Source of the DNA: RQOF01 sp964461135
Lineage (GTDB): Bacteria > Calditrichota > Calditrichia > RBG-13-44-9
Length of the DNA: 64,000 bases
Reading direction: 5' to 3'
Assembly: GCA_964461135.1 (NCBI GenBank)
Contig: CAYWTB010000003.1
Span: 60,003 to 124,002, forward strand
Positions 17,911 to 25,759 of this stretch are shown in pieces. A program made the translations under genes and the position numbers. The notes below the pieces were generated by a model that did no database searches, was not told the DNA's origin, and was given only the letters and a program-made list of their open reading frames with translations. How positions within the stretch are numbered: the stretch's first letter is position 1; every line of letters begins with the position of its first letter.

Positions 17911-19236
17911 TCAGGATAAAAAAGTAACTTTTCTTCTGATGGTTATCAGTGTGGAAGGTACTGTCAAGAGAAGGTAAGGAAATACCGGTAAACGGTGCCG
18001 GCTGGCTCCAAGGGGTCCGGTGACGAGAGTAAAATAGAAAATAACAGTCAGTAAATATATTTTAAAATCGGTATAATTTTCCCGGCTGAAGATATACAGG
18101 ATGAGCGAAATGATAAAAAGTAAATTAAACACAGCCATTCCCACAAGGTAAAGAATAACTACCAGAGGCAGGTTTTTAATCCCAATGAAAATACCGGGAA
18201 TGCCATTATGAGATATATAATACCAGAAGCCATGCTCTTCCCGGATTCGTAGAAAATGATAAAGATCATATCGGCCCGGATCGATGAAAAACAGGATACT
18301 GCCCCGCAGATGATAGAATCCGTAGCTAACCAGATTTTGTTTCAAAACAGTCATACATGCCTTCTCGATATATTGATTCGCCTGCTTAAAACTGACACCT
18401 CTGTTTTCATCATCTAAATGCTCAAGAAAGTTTTCGGCATGGGTTTCACCATATTTGTTAACCAGAAATGAATATGTATTATAGTACAGAAGGTTAAAAT
18501 TTTTTATCGAACTGAAATGAAAATATCCTGTAACCGAATAATTCCGGTAACTCCAGATACTAATTGTCAAAACTATCAGCAGGGGAAAGATCAGAATTGT
18601 TTTCCGGTGATACCTGACAGTTAGCCAGATATGAAACAGGGCATTAGGAATCCAGAAGTAGAGCAGCACCGGTTTTGTCAGTACTGCTGCAGAGATGCCT
18701 ATATTATAGAATAACAAATATTTCCATTCTCTGCTGGATATAAAGAGAAGCATGAAATATAGAGAGAGAAGAAGTAGTGTTTGAAATAATATTTCAGACA
18801 TGATAGAAAAGGTATAAATAATCTGAGCGGGATAGATCAGGTATAAAATAATAATCAGTTTGCGGATCCGGTATTTTACCTTCAAATGTAACAGTATTTT
18901 ATTTAATAATACTGTGTTCAAAACCATCAATAAAATCTGAAAAAAAATGGTTGAGTAATTACTGTTACCAAACATACGGGAAAATAAGATGAAAGAGGGA
19001 TAACCGGGAGGTCTGCGCGAATACAATGCCGGATTCAGTGAATCCGCCAGATCTCCTGCATAGAAAATGCCATAATTTTTGAGATTTTCAGCTGCACAGA
19101 TATATTCTGATGAATCCCGTGTCAGTAAAGCGCCTGAATTGGAGCGTATATATATCAGGGTGCCCAGATAGGTGGAACCGATCAGGAGGCCGGCAATGAT
19201 CAGATAGTACTTTTTAAAAAAATTTGTTTTGGGCAT
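17911..19236 (-). CDS. GT39-like membrane glycosyltransferase (ArnT/PMT superfamily)
   Basis: 441 residues with a signal-anchor-like first helix and about ten membrane helices. After the first helix comes the lumenal loop with RDSSEYICAAENL, where the acidic Asp-Ser matches the catalytic Asp position of GT-C dolichyl/undecaprenyl-phosphate sugar transferases, and SRRPPGYPSFILFSRMFG, the family's RPPxYP motif. It probably transfers a sugar from a polyprenyl carrier to a surface acceptor on the periplasmic side. Acceptor and sugar cannot be told. It is upstream of the riboswitch on the same strand but has its own leader. Confidence 0.7.
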   Translation of the reverse strand: MPKTNFFKKYYLIIAGLLIGSTYLGTLIYIRSNSGALLTRDSSEYICAAENLKNYGIFYAGDLADSLNPALYSRRPPGYPSFILFSRMFGNSNYSTIFFQILLMVLNTVLLNKILLHLKVKYRIRKLIIILYLIYPAQIIYTFSIMSEILFQTLLLLSLYFMLLFISSREWKYLLFYNIGISAAVLTKPVLLYFWIPNALFHIWLTVRYHRKTILIFPLLIVLTISIWSYRNYSVTGYFHFSSIKNFNLLYYNTYSFLVNKYGETHAENFLEHLDDENRGVSFKQANQYIEKACMTVLKQNLVSYGFYHLRGSILFFIDPGRYDLYHFLRIREEHGFWYYISHNGIPGIFIGIKNLPLVVILYLVGMAVFNLLFIISLILYIFSRENYTDFKIYLLTVIFYFTLVTGPLGASRHRLPVFPYLLLTVPSTLITIRRKVTFLS

Positions 19237-19618
19237 GGGACGAAAAACTCTGAAATTTATCTCTAAACCTAATATTTTGTATCATGCAAGATGAGCGTAA
19301 AAACCGCATTAAGCGTCAAGGAATGAATCATGCCCATTACGGAGTTGAAGGAATTTATGGTATAATGTTTTAATAAGCGGTAATTCGTTTTATTTCCGCC
19401 ATTTCATTGTTTCCGCAAAGAGGCTGATTCGAATAAAAATATAATATAGATTCAGTAAGAAAAGAAGTGATAGGAAAGAAAAACAGCCGATTTGGACCGG
19501 CGGAATGAAAAAGTAATCAATCACCCGAGTTTTCCTACGATATCTTTCCTGAAATCGCTTGTTTGCACAATTATTTTTGATTTATTTTAACATTCATGGA
19601 TAAACAAAGGATCATCTG
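19237..19618 (+). other. Intergenic region between the GT39 gene and cysS
   Basis: 382 bases between divergent genes with no convincing ORF. It holds an extended -10 sequence (TGG-TATAAT, 19358-19366) pointing at cysS, which would give a leader of about 245 bases. In that leader AGGAAAGA (19472-19479) can pair with TCTTTCCT (19543-19550) around an inner gccg/cggc hairpin. No T-box motif is present. Confidence 0.4.
19358..19366 (+). promoter_or_regulatory. Extended -10 promoter candidate for cysS
   Basis: TGGTATAAT matches the extended -10 consensus TGnTATAAT. The -35 (TTACGG at 19337-19342, 18-base spacer) is poor, as is common with extended -10 promoters. Confidence 0.35.
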
Positions 19619-21082
19619 ATGGCACTTATTCTTTATAACAGTTTGACTCGGAAAAAGGAAGAATTTATTCCCGTGCAGCCGGGGAGAGTCCATATTTATG
19701 TGTGCGGACCAACGGTTTATGGTCACCCCCACATCGGGCATGCCAAAAGTTATGTCAGCTTCGATGCCATCGTTCGATATTTTCGCTATAAGGATTTTAA
19801 TGTAAAATATGTTCAGAATATCACTGACGTGGGGCATTTGACAGATGATGCGGATGAAGGTGAAGATAAAATTATTAAGAAAGCCAGGGAAGAACAGCTG
19901 GATCCCATGGAGATTGCAGAATATTTTGCCTGGAGTTATTTTGATGACATGCGAAATCTGGGGGTGCTGCGGGCTAACATCTATCCCCGCGCCACCGGTC
20001 ATATTACAGAACAAATTCAACTGGTGACGGCCCTGCTGGAGAAGGGATACGCCTATGAAGTAAACGGTAACGTTTACTATGATGTCAGTAAATTCAAAGA
20101 TTATGGAAAGCTCAGTGGACGTAAAGTAGAAGAACTGGAAGCCGGAGCCCGCGTCGGTATCAATCCTGAGAAACGTCATCCCTCAGATTTTGCACTGTGG
20201 AAAAGAGCTGAACCCGAACACCTTATGTACTGGCCCAGCCCGTGGGGAGGAGGGTATCCCGGCTGGCATATAGAATGCTCGGCTATGTCTATGAAGTATC
20301 TGGGGGACACCTTCGATATCCATGGGGGTGGTCTGGATAATATTTTTCCCCATCATGAATGTGAAATTGCCCAGTCAGAAGCAGCCACCGGAAAACCTTT
20401 CGTGAATTACTGGATGCATAATAACATGGTAACGGTAAATGGTTCAAAAATGAGCAAGTCGACCGGCAATTTTATTACTATCAAAGATGCCCTCAAAAAA
20501 TACAGCATGACCACTTTACGCTATTTTATTCTCAGCAGTCATTACCGGAGCCGCCTGGACATTAGTGATGAAGCTTTGAAGGCTGCAGAGACCGGCGCGG
20601 ATAAATTGATTTCCGCCATAAGAAATCTAAAGAAAGCCAGAGAAAACGCCCGCAGTGTCCCTGCATTCGAGGCCCCTTTTCGACCGGATGAGTTCCGGTC
20701 CCGCTTTGAAGAGGTGATGGATGATGATTTTAATACACCTCGGGCTGTTGCGGTGCTGTTCGATCTGACCAGAGAGAGTAACAGTTATGTCAATTCGGGA
20801 AAGGATCTCGACCAGTCATTTCTGGAATCAGTTGAAAACCTCTACCTGGATACCGCCGGAAAGGTGCTGGGGCTGATTTCTGAAGACATACTTACAGATG
20901 ATGGGCGAAAGACTGTAGCTGAGGTACAAAAAATAATTCAGATGACAATTGATATCCGCAGTAATTTACGTGAAAAGAAACAATTTGAACTGGCAGATGA
21001 CATTCGTTCACGACTGGGAAAAATCGGAATTACCTTAATTGATAAACCGGAGGGAACCACTTTTGAATTTCAGCCGGAATAA
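19619..21082 (+). CDS. cysS: Cysteinyl-tRNA synthetase
   Basis: 487 residues, a class I aminoacyl-tRNA synthetase of normal length. The N-terminal zinc cysteine and HIGH signature appear together in YVCGPTVYGHPHIGHAKSYV. Further zinc ligands lie in GWHIECSAM and HHECEIAQSE. The KMSKS loop is GSKMSKSTGNF. A C-terminal helical DALR-type domain follows (about residues 330-487). It charges tRNA-Cys in the cytoplasm. It stands alone between a long leader and a second non-coding stretch. Confidence 0.97.
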   Translation: MALILYNSLTRKKEEFIPVQPGRVHIYVCGPTVYGHPHIGHAKSYVSFDAIVRYFRYKDFNVKYVQNITDVGHLTDDADEGEDKIIKKAREEQLDPMEIAEYFAWSYFDDMRNLGVLRANIYPRATGHITEQIQLVTALLEKGYAYEVNGNVYYDVSKFKDYGKLSGRKVEELEAGARVGINPEKRHPSDFALWKRAEPEHLMYWPSPWGGGYPGWHIECSAMSMKYLGDTFDIHGGGLDNIFPHHECEIAQSEAATGKPFVNYWMHNNMVTVNGSKMSKSTGNFITIKDALKKYSMTTLRYFILSSHYRSRLDISDEALKAAETGADKLISAIRNLKKARENARSVPAFEAPFRPDEFRSRFEEVMDDDFNTPRAVAVLFDLTRESNSYVNSGKDLDQSFLESVENLYLDTAGKVLGLISEDILTDDGRKTVAEVQKIIQMTIDIRSNLREKKQFELADDIRSRLGKIGITLIDKPEGTTFEFQPE

Positions 21083-21254
21083 AAACCCGGAAAGTTGAGT
21101 CAAATTTTTCTCTCCACCTTTATAACTGTTCGGAATTTCAGCACATATGTGTCGAAATATCGATCAGATAAGTTGTTATACCGTGATAAGTGTTAAGGCT
21201 GGAACAGATTTAAGTGTTTTATAAATAATTAATTATAAACTGTCTTTCTTTTTT

Positions 21255-21283
21255 TTGGGTCTCTGGCATGTATTTTGTATTTT
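21255..21283 (+). promoter_or_regulatory. Candidate promoter ahead of the HDOD-GGDEF gene
   Basis: -35-like TTGGGT (21255-21260), 17-base spacer and -10-like TATTTT (21278-21283). A start near 21290 would place the hairpin at 21304-21362 within a short leader. Confidence 0.35.
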
Positions 21284-21303
21284 AATTAAATGTGAAACGG
21301 CGC

Positions 21304-21367
21304 GAATGAGAGCGTTTATCCTGAGCTAGCGGTTTATCCCTAACTTAGCGACGCTCTCATTCTTTTT
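21304..21367 (+). terminator. Terminator-like hairpin (possible attenuator) just before the HDOD-GGDEF gene
   Basis: A perfect 11 bp stem, GAATGAGAGCG (21304-21314) with CGCTCTCATTC (21352-21362), encloses a 37-base loop and is followed by TTTTT. It ends only 12 bases before the first possible start codon (21379) and about 220 bases after cysS. Such a position favours an attenuator over a plain cysS terminator, but both are possible. Confidence 0.65.
21314..21350 (+). repeat. Imperfect tandem repeat in the attenuator loop
   Basis: Two adjacent units, GTTTATCCTGAGCTAGCG (21314-21331) and GTTTATCCCTAACTTAGCG (21332-21350), sharing GTTTATCC and TAGCG. They fill the loop of the hairpin almost exactly. 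Could be a double protein-binding site in RNA; this is inference. Confidence 0.6.
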
Positions 21368-21378
21368 ATAAGACATTT

Positions 21379-22893
21379 GTGACGATGAATAAAATCCGAA
21401 TTCTTGAATCGTGGCAGAACTCTGCAAAAATACCGGTACTCCCTGACTACCTGCAGGAGATTATCAGGTTAAATTTCCATCCGGATTCTCAGGAAGAAAA
21501 CAGCGCCAAGCTGGAGGACTATCTGATTCCCAGAATGGATCAGTTTTCGCACTGTCTTGAATCACCCACCTTTGCCCTGAAACATTTACCTTCAAATCCC
21601 CGGGAATTTCTTGCCAAGGGAAATGCTGATATTCTCAGAAATTTTTTCTTTCTGTTCTGGTTGCAGGAATCTAAAACGATAGAATTCAGTGATGACCTTG
21701 ATTTCGATTATTGGAAGGAAGATGCCTTTGTTTCAGCTTACTTTGCCATGTACCTGGCCAGAATGCTTTTACAGGATCATCCATATGATATTTTCTTTTT
21801 GACTTATTTTAAAGATATCGGCATCCTGACCTTATCCGCCACCTTCCCCAGAATTTATGAAGGGATAAACAATCTTCCCCGAATCAAGCGTTTGGAACCA
21901 TCCGAACAGGAAAAGGTTATTGGCACCAATCCGGGGGAATTAAGTGCCTGGATTCTTGAGCGGTGGGGATTTCCCGGCAAATTTGTTCAGCCCCTTCAAA
22001 GCGGTACGATCAGCAAAACAGCAAACCTGACGGAAAGAATAATTTACTTTTCCCCTTTTGTAGCTGAATATATTCTGAAGCGTGAAGATGTTATAAAATA
22101 TGCCGACCTGGAAAATCTTTTCAAGAAGCTATTTGAACGGGCCGCCAAGGATTTTCAGGAATTGCTGGTAGAAACTTTGCGAATCCTTCCCGGGCAGGCC
22201 GCCTGTTTTGGCATTCAGAAATTAGTTGATCTCACCATAATTGAAGTATTAAGAGATCATCTGAATGTTTTTGACAGTGATTTACTCACCTATAATGACC
22301 TGCTGAGTGAGGTTATCAAGGCACATAAGCGAATAGTTGTTCAGGAGAGGCAGTTAAAGCAACTGAAAAATCAATTGGAGAAAAGCATTATTAAAGATAC
22401 AGTGACCGGTCTGTATAATCATACCTATTTGCGGGAATTTCTATTGCATAAAATAAGGGAAGCCAGTCGTTATGATTATCCTCTGACTCTGATCTTGTTC
22501 GATCTCGATAATTTCCATTTGTTTAATAAGGAATTTGGTTACCCAGCGGGTAATGAACTCCTGAAGCAACTGGGTGAACTTGTGCGCGACAATATACGGC
22601 AGTCAGATATCTTGGCACGTTTTGGCGCTGATGAATTTGCAGTAGTTCTGCCTTACACCGGCCTGCCCAACTCCCGGATTGTGGCTGAAAAAATTGTTAA
22701 CCTTATCTCACGATCCCGTTTTAAGGATTCATTCAATTATAAATCTCACCAGGTAACTATCAGCATCGGATTTGCCAGTATTTTACCTGACCAGTCTTCT
22801 GTTCATGATGAAAAATTGATTCATACTGTTCAGAAGGCTTTGAAAAAGTCTCAAAAAGCCGGCGGAAATACCATCACCCAGGCACAAGCCTGA
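21379..22893 (+). CDS. HDOD-like plus GGDEF-domain protein (motif GADEF)
   Basis: 504 residues from GTG 21379, or 502 from ATG 21385; neither has a clear ribosome site because the attenuator hairpin ends a few bases upstream. Residues about 20-300 resemble an HDOD domain (LTYFKDIGILTL, GELSAWILERWGFP). A coiled-coil linker (about 315-340) leads to a GGDEF domain (DTVTGLYNHTYLREFL ... LILFDLDNFHLFNKEFGYPAG ... ARFGADEFAVVLP). The signature is GADEF instead of GG(D/E)EF. The metal-binding aspartates and the DxLTGLxN equivalent are kept, so activity is possible. It may make cyclic-di-GMP or only bind GTP. Cytoplasmic, no membrane helix. Confidence 0.82.
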   Translation: MTMNKIRILESWQNSAKIPVLPDYLQEIIRLNFHPDSQEENSAKLEDYLIPRMDQFSHCLESPTFALKHLPSNPREFLAKGNADILRNFFFLFWLQESKTIEFSDDLDFDYWKEDAFVSAYFAMYLARMLLQDHPYDIFFLTYFKDIGILTLSATFPRIYEGINNLPRIKRLEPSEQEKVIGTNPGELSAWILERWGFPGKFVQPLQSGTISKTANLTERIIYFSPFVAEYILKREDVIKYADLENLFKKLFERAAKDFQELLVETLRILPGQAACFGIQKLVDLTIIEVLRDHLNVFDSDLLTYNDLLSEVIKAHKRIVVQERQLKQLKNQLEKSIIKDTVTGLYNHTYLREFLLHKIREASRYDYPLTLILFDLDNFHLFNKEFGYPAGNELLKQLGELVRDNIRQSDILARFGADEFAVVLPYTGLPNSRIVAEKIVNLISRSRFKDSFNYKSHQVTISIGFASILPDQSSVHDEKLIHTVQKALKKSQKAGGNTITQAQA

Positions 22894-23017
22894 AGTTCTT
22901 TACCATCTGTACTTCGTAATTCTCCTCCATCTCATTATATGAAACGAAACATAAACTATCAATATAAATGCAGGATGATACCCAATGCTGGCTAGAAACC
23001 GAATGATCTGCAGGTAA

Positions 23018-23770
23018 CTATTTATGCCGGGAAGTCCCTGATTTTTTTTCCAGTTGATCAATATAGTCATCGAAGGATTTGAATATCTTGTGCCAGACGC
23101 GTATGTCCCGGACTTCTGCCCTGGCACGGCCCAGAAGGCGGCTGAACCGCATTGTGAAGTTCTCCCAACTGTCGATAGGAACAAAACCTATACGGCGCAG
23201 ACTGTTTTGCATATGAATGTACAGTGATTCAAGATCCTGATGAGTAGCCAGTTTCCAGTGGTATTCGTTCAATTCCCTGTAAGCGGCCTGAAAAAGTTCA
23301 TAACAATAAACCATTACTGCCTGGGACAGGTTCAGGGAAGGGTGACGGGTATTGGCGGGAATGGTGGTTATTACGTCGCAGTGTCCCAATTCATCATTAC
23401 TGAGGCCGGATTGCTCCCGGCCAAAAACCAGGGCTACCTTGTTCTCCATGGAAATAGGGATTATTTTATCAGACAGGGTTTTAGGTGTAAAATACGGCAG
23501 GTGAAAACCTCTTTCTCTCTGGGTGGCAGCCGCCACAAAATTCATATCTGCCACTGCCTTTTGGAGAGAATCCGAGACAACCGTATTTTCCAGAATGTCT
23601 TCGGAAGCATGAGCCATCCAGCGGGCTTCCGGTGTATCATAATCGCATGGATTTACCAGTACCAGATTATGAAATCCCATGGTTTTCAGGGCCCGCGCTG
23701 TGGCACCGATGTTACCGGGAGTTTGCGGTTCCACCAGAATAAAATAAATATTTTTTGCATTTATCCGCAT
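23018..23770 (-). CDS. trmJ: tRNA/rRNA 2'-O-methyltransferase, TrmJ-like (SpoU/SPOUT family)
   Basis: 250 residues. The N-terminal SPOUT domain has LVEPQTPGNIGATARALKTM (motif 1, catalytic Arg and Asn), FGREQSGLSNDEL (motif 2) and NLSQAVMVYCYELF (motif 3), the order seen in TrmJ, which methylates ribose 32 of tRNA with SAM. The C-terminal ~80 residues are helical and basic. It is the last gene of a minus-strand run after hisS, 76 bases downstream of it. Precise target is inferred from similarity. Confidence 0.88.
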   Translation of the reverse strand: MRINAKNIYFILVEPQTPGNIGATARALKTMGFHNLVLVNPCDYDTPEARWMAHASEDILENTVVSDSLQKAVADMNFVAAATQRERGFHLPYFTPKTLSDKIIPISMENKVALVFGREQSGLSNDELGHCDVITTIPANTRHPSLNLSQAVMVYCYELFQAAYRELNEYHWKLATHQDLESLYIHMQNSLRRIGFVPIDSWENFTMRFSRLLGRARAEVRDIRVWHKIFKSFDDYIDQLEKKSGTSRHK

Positions 23771-23846
23771 TAGTGTGAGTATGTATCGATTGATAGTCCA
23801 ATTCAGAGAAAAATTTTGAGATAAAAGTAACTATTTGCCTGAAAAA

Positions 23847-25187
23847 TTACATGTTTTCGTCTTTCGGATTATTCAGCTCTTTTTTTACTTCCTCCAGAGA
23901 TTCAGCCAATTTAATGGTGCGCTGTTTTCCATTAACCATGTTTTTCAGCGTCAATAATTCACTCCGGATTTCGTCCGGTCCGGCAATTATGACCAGCGGT
24001 ATGGACTTGTCATTAGCCAGTCCAAACTGACCCCGCAATTTGGAACGTCCGGTATACAATTCCGTGCGAATGCCGGCCTGGCGCAGGTTTTGGGCAATTG
24101 ATACCGAGTAGGGGATACTGTTCTCATCAAATACGGAGACCAGAACCTGTATAGGTGTTTCAAGGTGGGGGGGGAACATATTTAATTCATCCATAACTGT
24201 TACGATTCGTTCCAGGCCAATACTGCACCCGGTGGCCGGCTGATCCGTCCCCGAAAACATTCCGATTAAACGGTCATAACGTCCACCGCCGGTAATGCTG
24301 CCGATTTGAGGTTTCCGGATCACGGTTTCGAAAATAGGACCGGTATAATAATCCAGTCCCCGTGCCAGAAACAGATCGAATAAAATGAATTCCTCCGGAA
24401 TGCCATACATTTTCAGGAAATCAAAAAGATCTTTTATTTCCTGCAGCCCTTGCCTTCCGGCGTCGCTGTTTCCCAGAATGGTTGTTGTTTCAGACAGTTT
24501 TTCATTATTTGAACCGGTTATGGCCAGCACTTCCAGTATCTTGTTTACCCGGGTTTGCTTGATACCCGAAGCCAGCAATTCATCCCGAACCCCGTCGTTA
24601 CCAATCTTATCCAGTTTGTCGATTCCGCGTGCCACGTCAGCTTCTTTTTCCGGTGATATTCCCGCAATTTCACTGATACCGCTTAAAATTTTCCTGCTGT
24701 TGATCCGCATGGTAAAATGATTAAATCCCAGTTTCCTGAGGATTTCATATACGGCGGAAAGAATCTCTGCTTCGGCCAGCATAGACGTACTGCCGATAAC
24801 ATCGATATCGCACTGATAAAATTCTCTGAATCTCCCTTTCTGGGGTTTGTCGGCGCGCCATACCGGCTGAATCTGGTAACGTTTAAACGGTTTGGGGATT
24901 TCGGGATACATGGCCACCACCCTGGACAACGGTACCGTGAGGTCGTAGCGAAGTCCCACCTCGCGCTTCCCCCGATCGGTAAAGCGGTACGTGAGGCGGT
25001 CCCCCTCCTCCCCGTATTTTCCGGCGAGAGTTTCCCACAATTCGAGGGTGGGCGTTTCCAGGGGTTCAAATCCATATTTTTCAAAAACTTCTTTAACCAG
25101 ATCAATGATAAAATGACGTTTGATCATCTGCCCGGGAAGAAAATCCCGGGTACCTTTATATATACGGGGTTTCAATTTTTGGGTCAA
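23847..25187 (-). CDS. hisS: Histidyl-tRNA synthetase
   Basis: 446 residues, class II synthetase. Motif 2 is FREFYQCDIDVIG, the histidine-specific segments are LARGLDYYTGPIFE and GGRYDRLIGMF, and motif 3 is TGCSIGLERIVTVM. A C-terminal anticodon-binding domain follows (about 335-430). The start codon is TTG, chosen because GGAGG lies 5-6 bases upstream. It follows the cytochrome-like lipoprotein gene by 18 bases, so the two are probably co-transcribed. Confidence 0.97.
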   Translation of the reverse strand: MTQKLKPRIYKGTRDFLPGQMIKRHFIIDLVKEVFEKYGFEPLETPTLELWETLAGKYGEEGDRLTYRFTDRGKREVGLRYDLTVPLSRVVAMYPEIPKPFKRYQIQPVWRADKPQKGRFREFYQCDIDVIGSTSMLAEAEILSAVYEILRKLGFNHFTMRINSRKILSGISEIAGISPEKEADVARGIDKLDKIGNDGVRDELLASGIKQTRVNKILEVLAITGSNNEKLSETTTILGNSDAGRQGLQEIKDLFDFLKMYGIPEEFILFDLFLARGLDYYTGPIFETVIRKPQIGSITGGGRYDRLIGMFSGTDQPATGCSIGLERIVTVMDELNMFPPHLETPIQVLVSVFDENSIPYSVSIAQNLRQAGIRTELYTGRSKLRGQFGLANDKSIPLVIIAGPDEIRSELLTLKNMVNGKQRTIKLAESLEEVKKELNNPKDENM

Positions 25188-25205
25188 AAAGCCTCCAAAT
25201 CATAT

Positions 25206-25649
25206 CTATTTGTTTATACTGGCACCTTCATTTATCCAGGTTCCGATAGCTTTAATTGCATTATCGGGCAGGGGACCGCGTCCTCTGGGCATGCGCGGTA
25301 TTCCCATATAGTCAGATAACAACAGGCGATACAGGCGGCTCTGATCCGCATCAAAGGGAATAACCACCGGTCTGTCCACACTGTTAAAGGTGGGACTTAA
25401 GGTTTCCAGATCCAATCCTGCTGCCGGGGTAGCGCTCTCATGGCAACCACTGGCTGCACAATTATCAAGAAATATGGGGTGAATATGCTGAATAAAACTG
25501 AGGTTCGTATCCGGATATACTATTTCAGAAGGGGTAGTGGTTTTTTTACCGCACCCGGTGAACATCGCCAGAATAACAGTACAGGTCAGAATAAGGAGAA
25601 AGAAAAAAACTCTTATTTTTAAGGAATCAAAAAATATATAATTTTTCAT
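25206..25649 (-). CDS. Lipoprotein with a cytochrome c-like domain (CX4CH)
   Basis: 147 residues. The N-terminus has a hydrophobic signal ending in the lipobox-like MFTGC, so Cys33 should be lipidated and the protein membrane-anchored outside the cytoplasm. The mature part resembles the short cytochrome domain of Planctomycete-type surface proteins: HIHPIFLDNCAASGCHESA, then a loop and MPRGRGPLPDNAIKAIGTWI with a possible methionine ligand. The heme motif is CAASGCH, a CX4CH spacing in place of CXXCH, so heme attachment is not certain. It is first in the run with hisS and trmJ, which is not a functional pairing I can explain. Confidence 0.7.
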   Translation of the reverse strand: MKNYIFFDSLKIRVFFFLLILTCTVILAMFTGCGKKTTTPSEIVYPDTNLSFIQHIHPIFLDNCAASGCHESATPAAGLDLETLSPTFNSVDRPVVIPFDADQSRLYRLLLSDYMGIPRMPRGRGPLPDNAIKAIGTWINEGASINK

Positions 25650-25670
25650 AAACGATCTCTGGTTATTTTA

Positions 25671-25699
25671 TTAATAAAAAATTAACTTAAAATTTACAA
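25671..25699 (-). promoter_or_regulatory. Candidate promoter for lipoprotein-hisS-trmJ
   Basis: Minus strand: -35 TTGTAA (25699-25694), 17-base spacer, -10 TATTAA (25676-25671), ending 21 bases before the start codon at 25649. Confidence 0.45.
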
Positions 25700-25710
25700 A
25701 AAGTTATTAT
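25682..25710 (+). promoter_or_regulatory. Candidate promoter for the REC-GAF-GGDEF gene
   Basis: -35 TTAACT (25682-25687), 17-base spacer, -10 TATTAT (25705-25710). It overlaps the divergent promoter at 25671-25699, so the two directions could compete. Confidence 0.4.
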
Positions 25711-25759
25711 ATATTTAAAGAAATTTCTCATATTTCACTAACCTTAATGAAATAATTTT

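Noticed and set aside
19237..19618. T-box riboswitch before cysS
   Set aside because: No AGGGTGGNACCGCG-like antiterminator motif and no terminator before the start codon.
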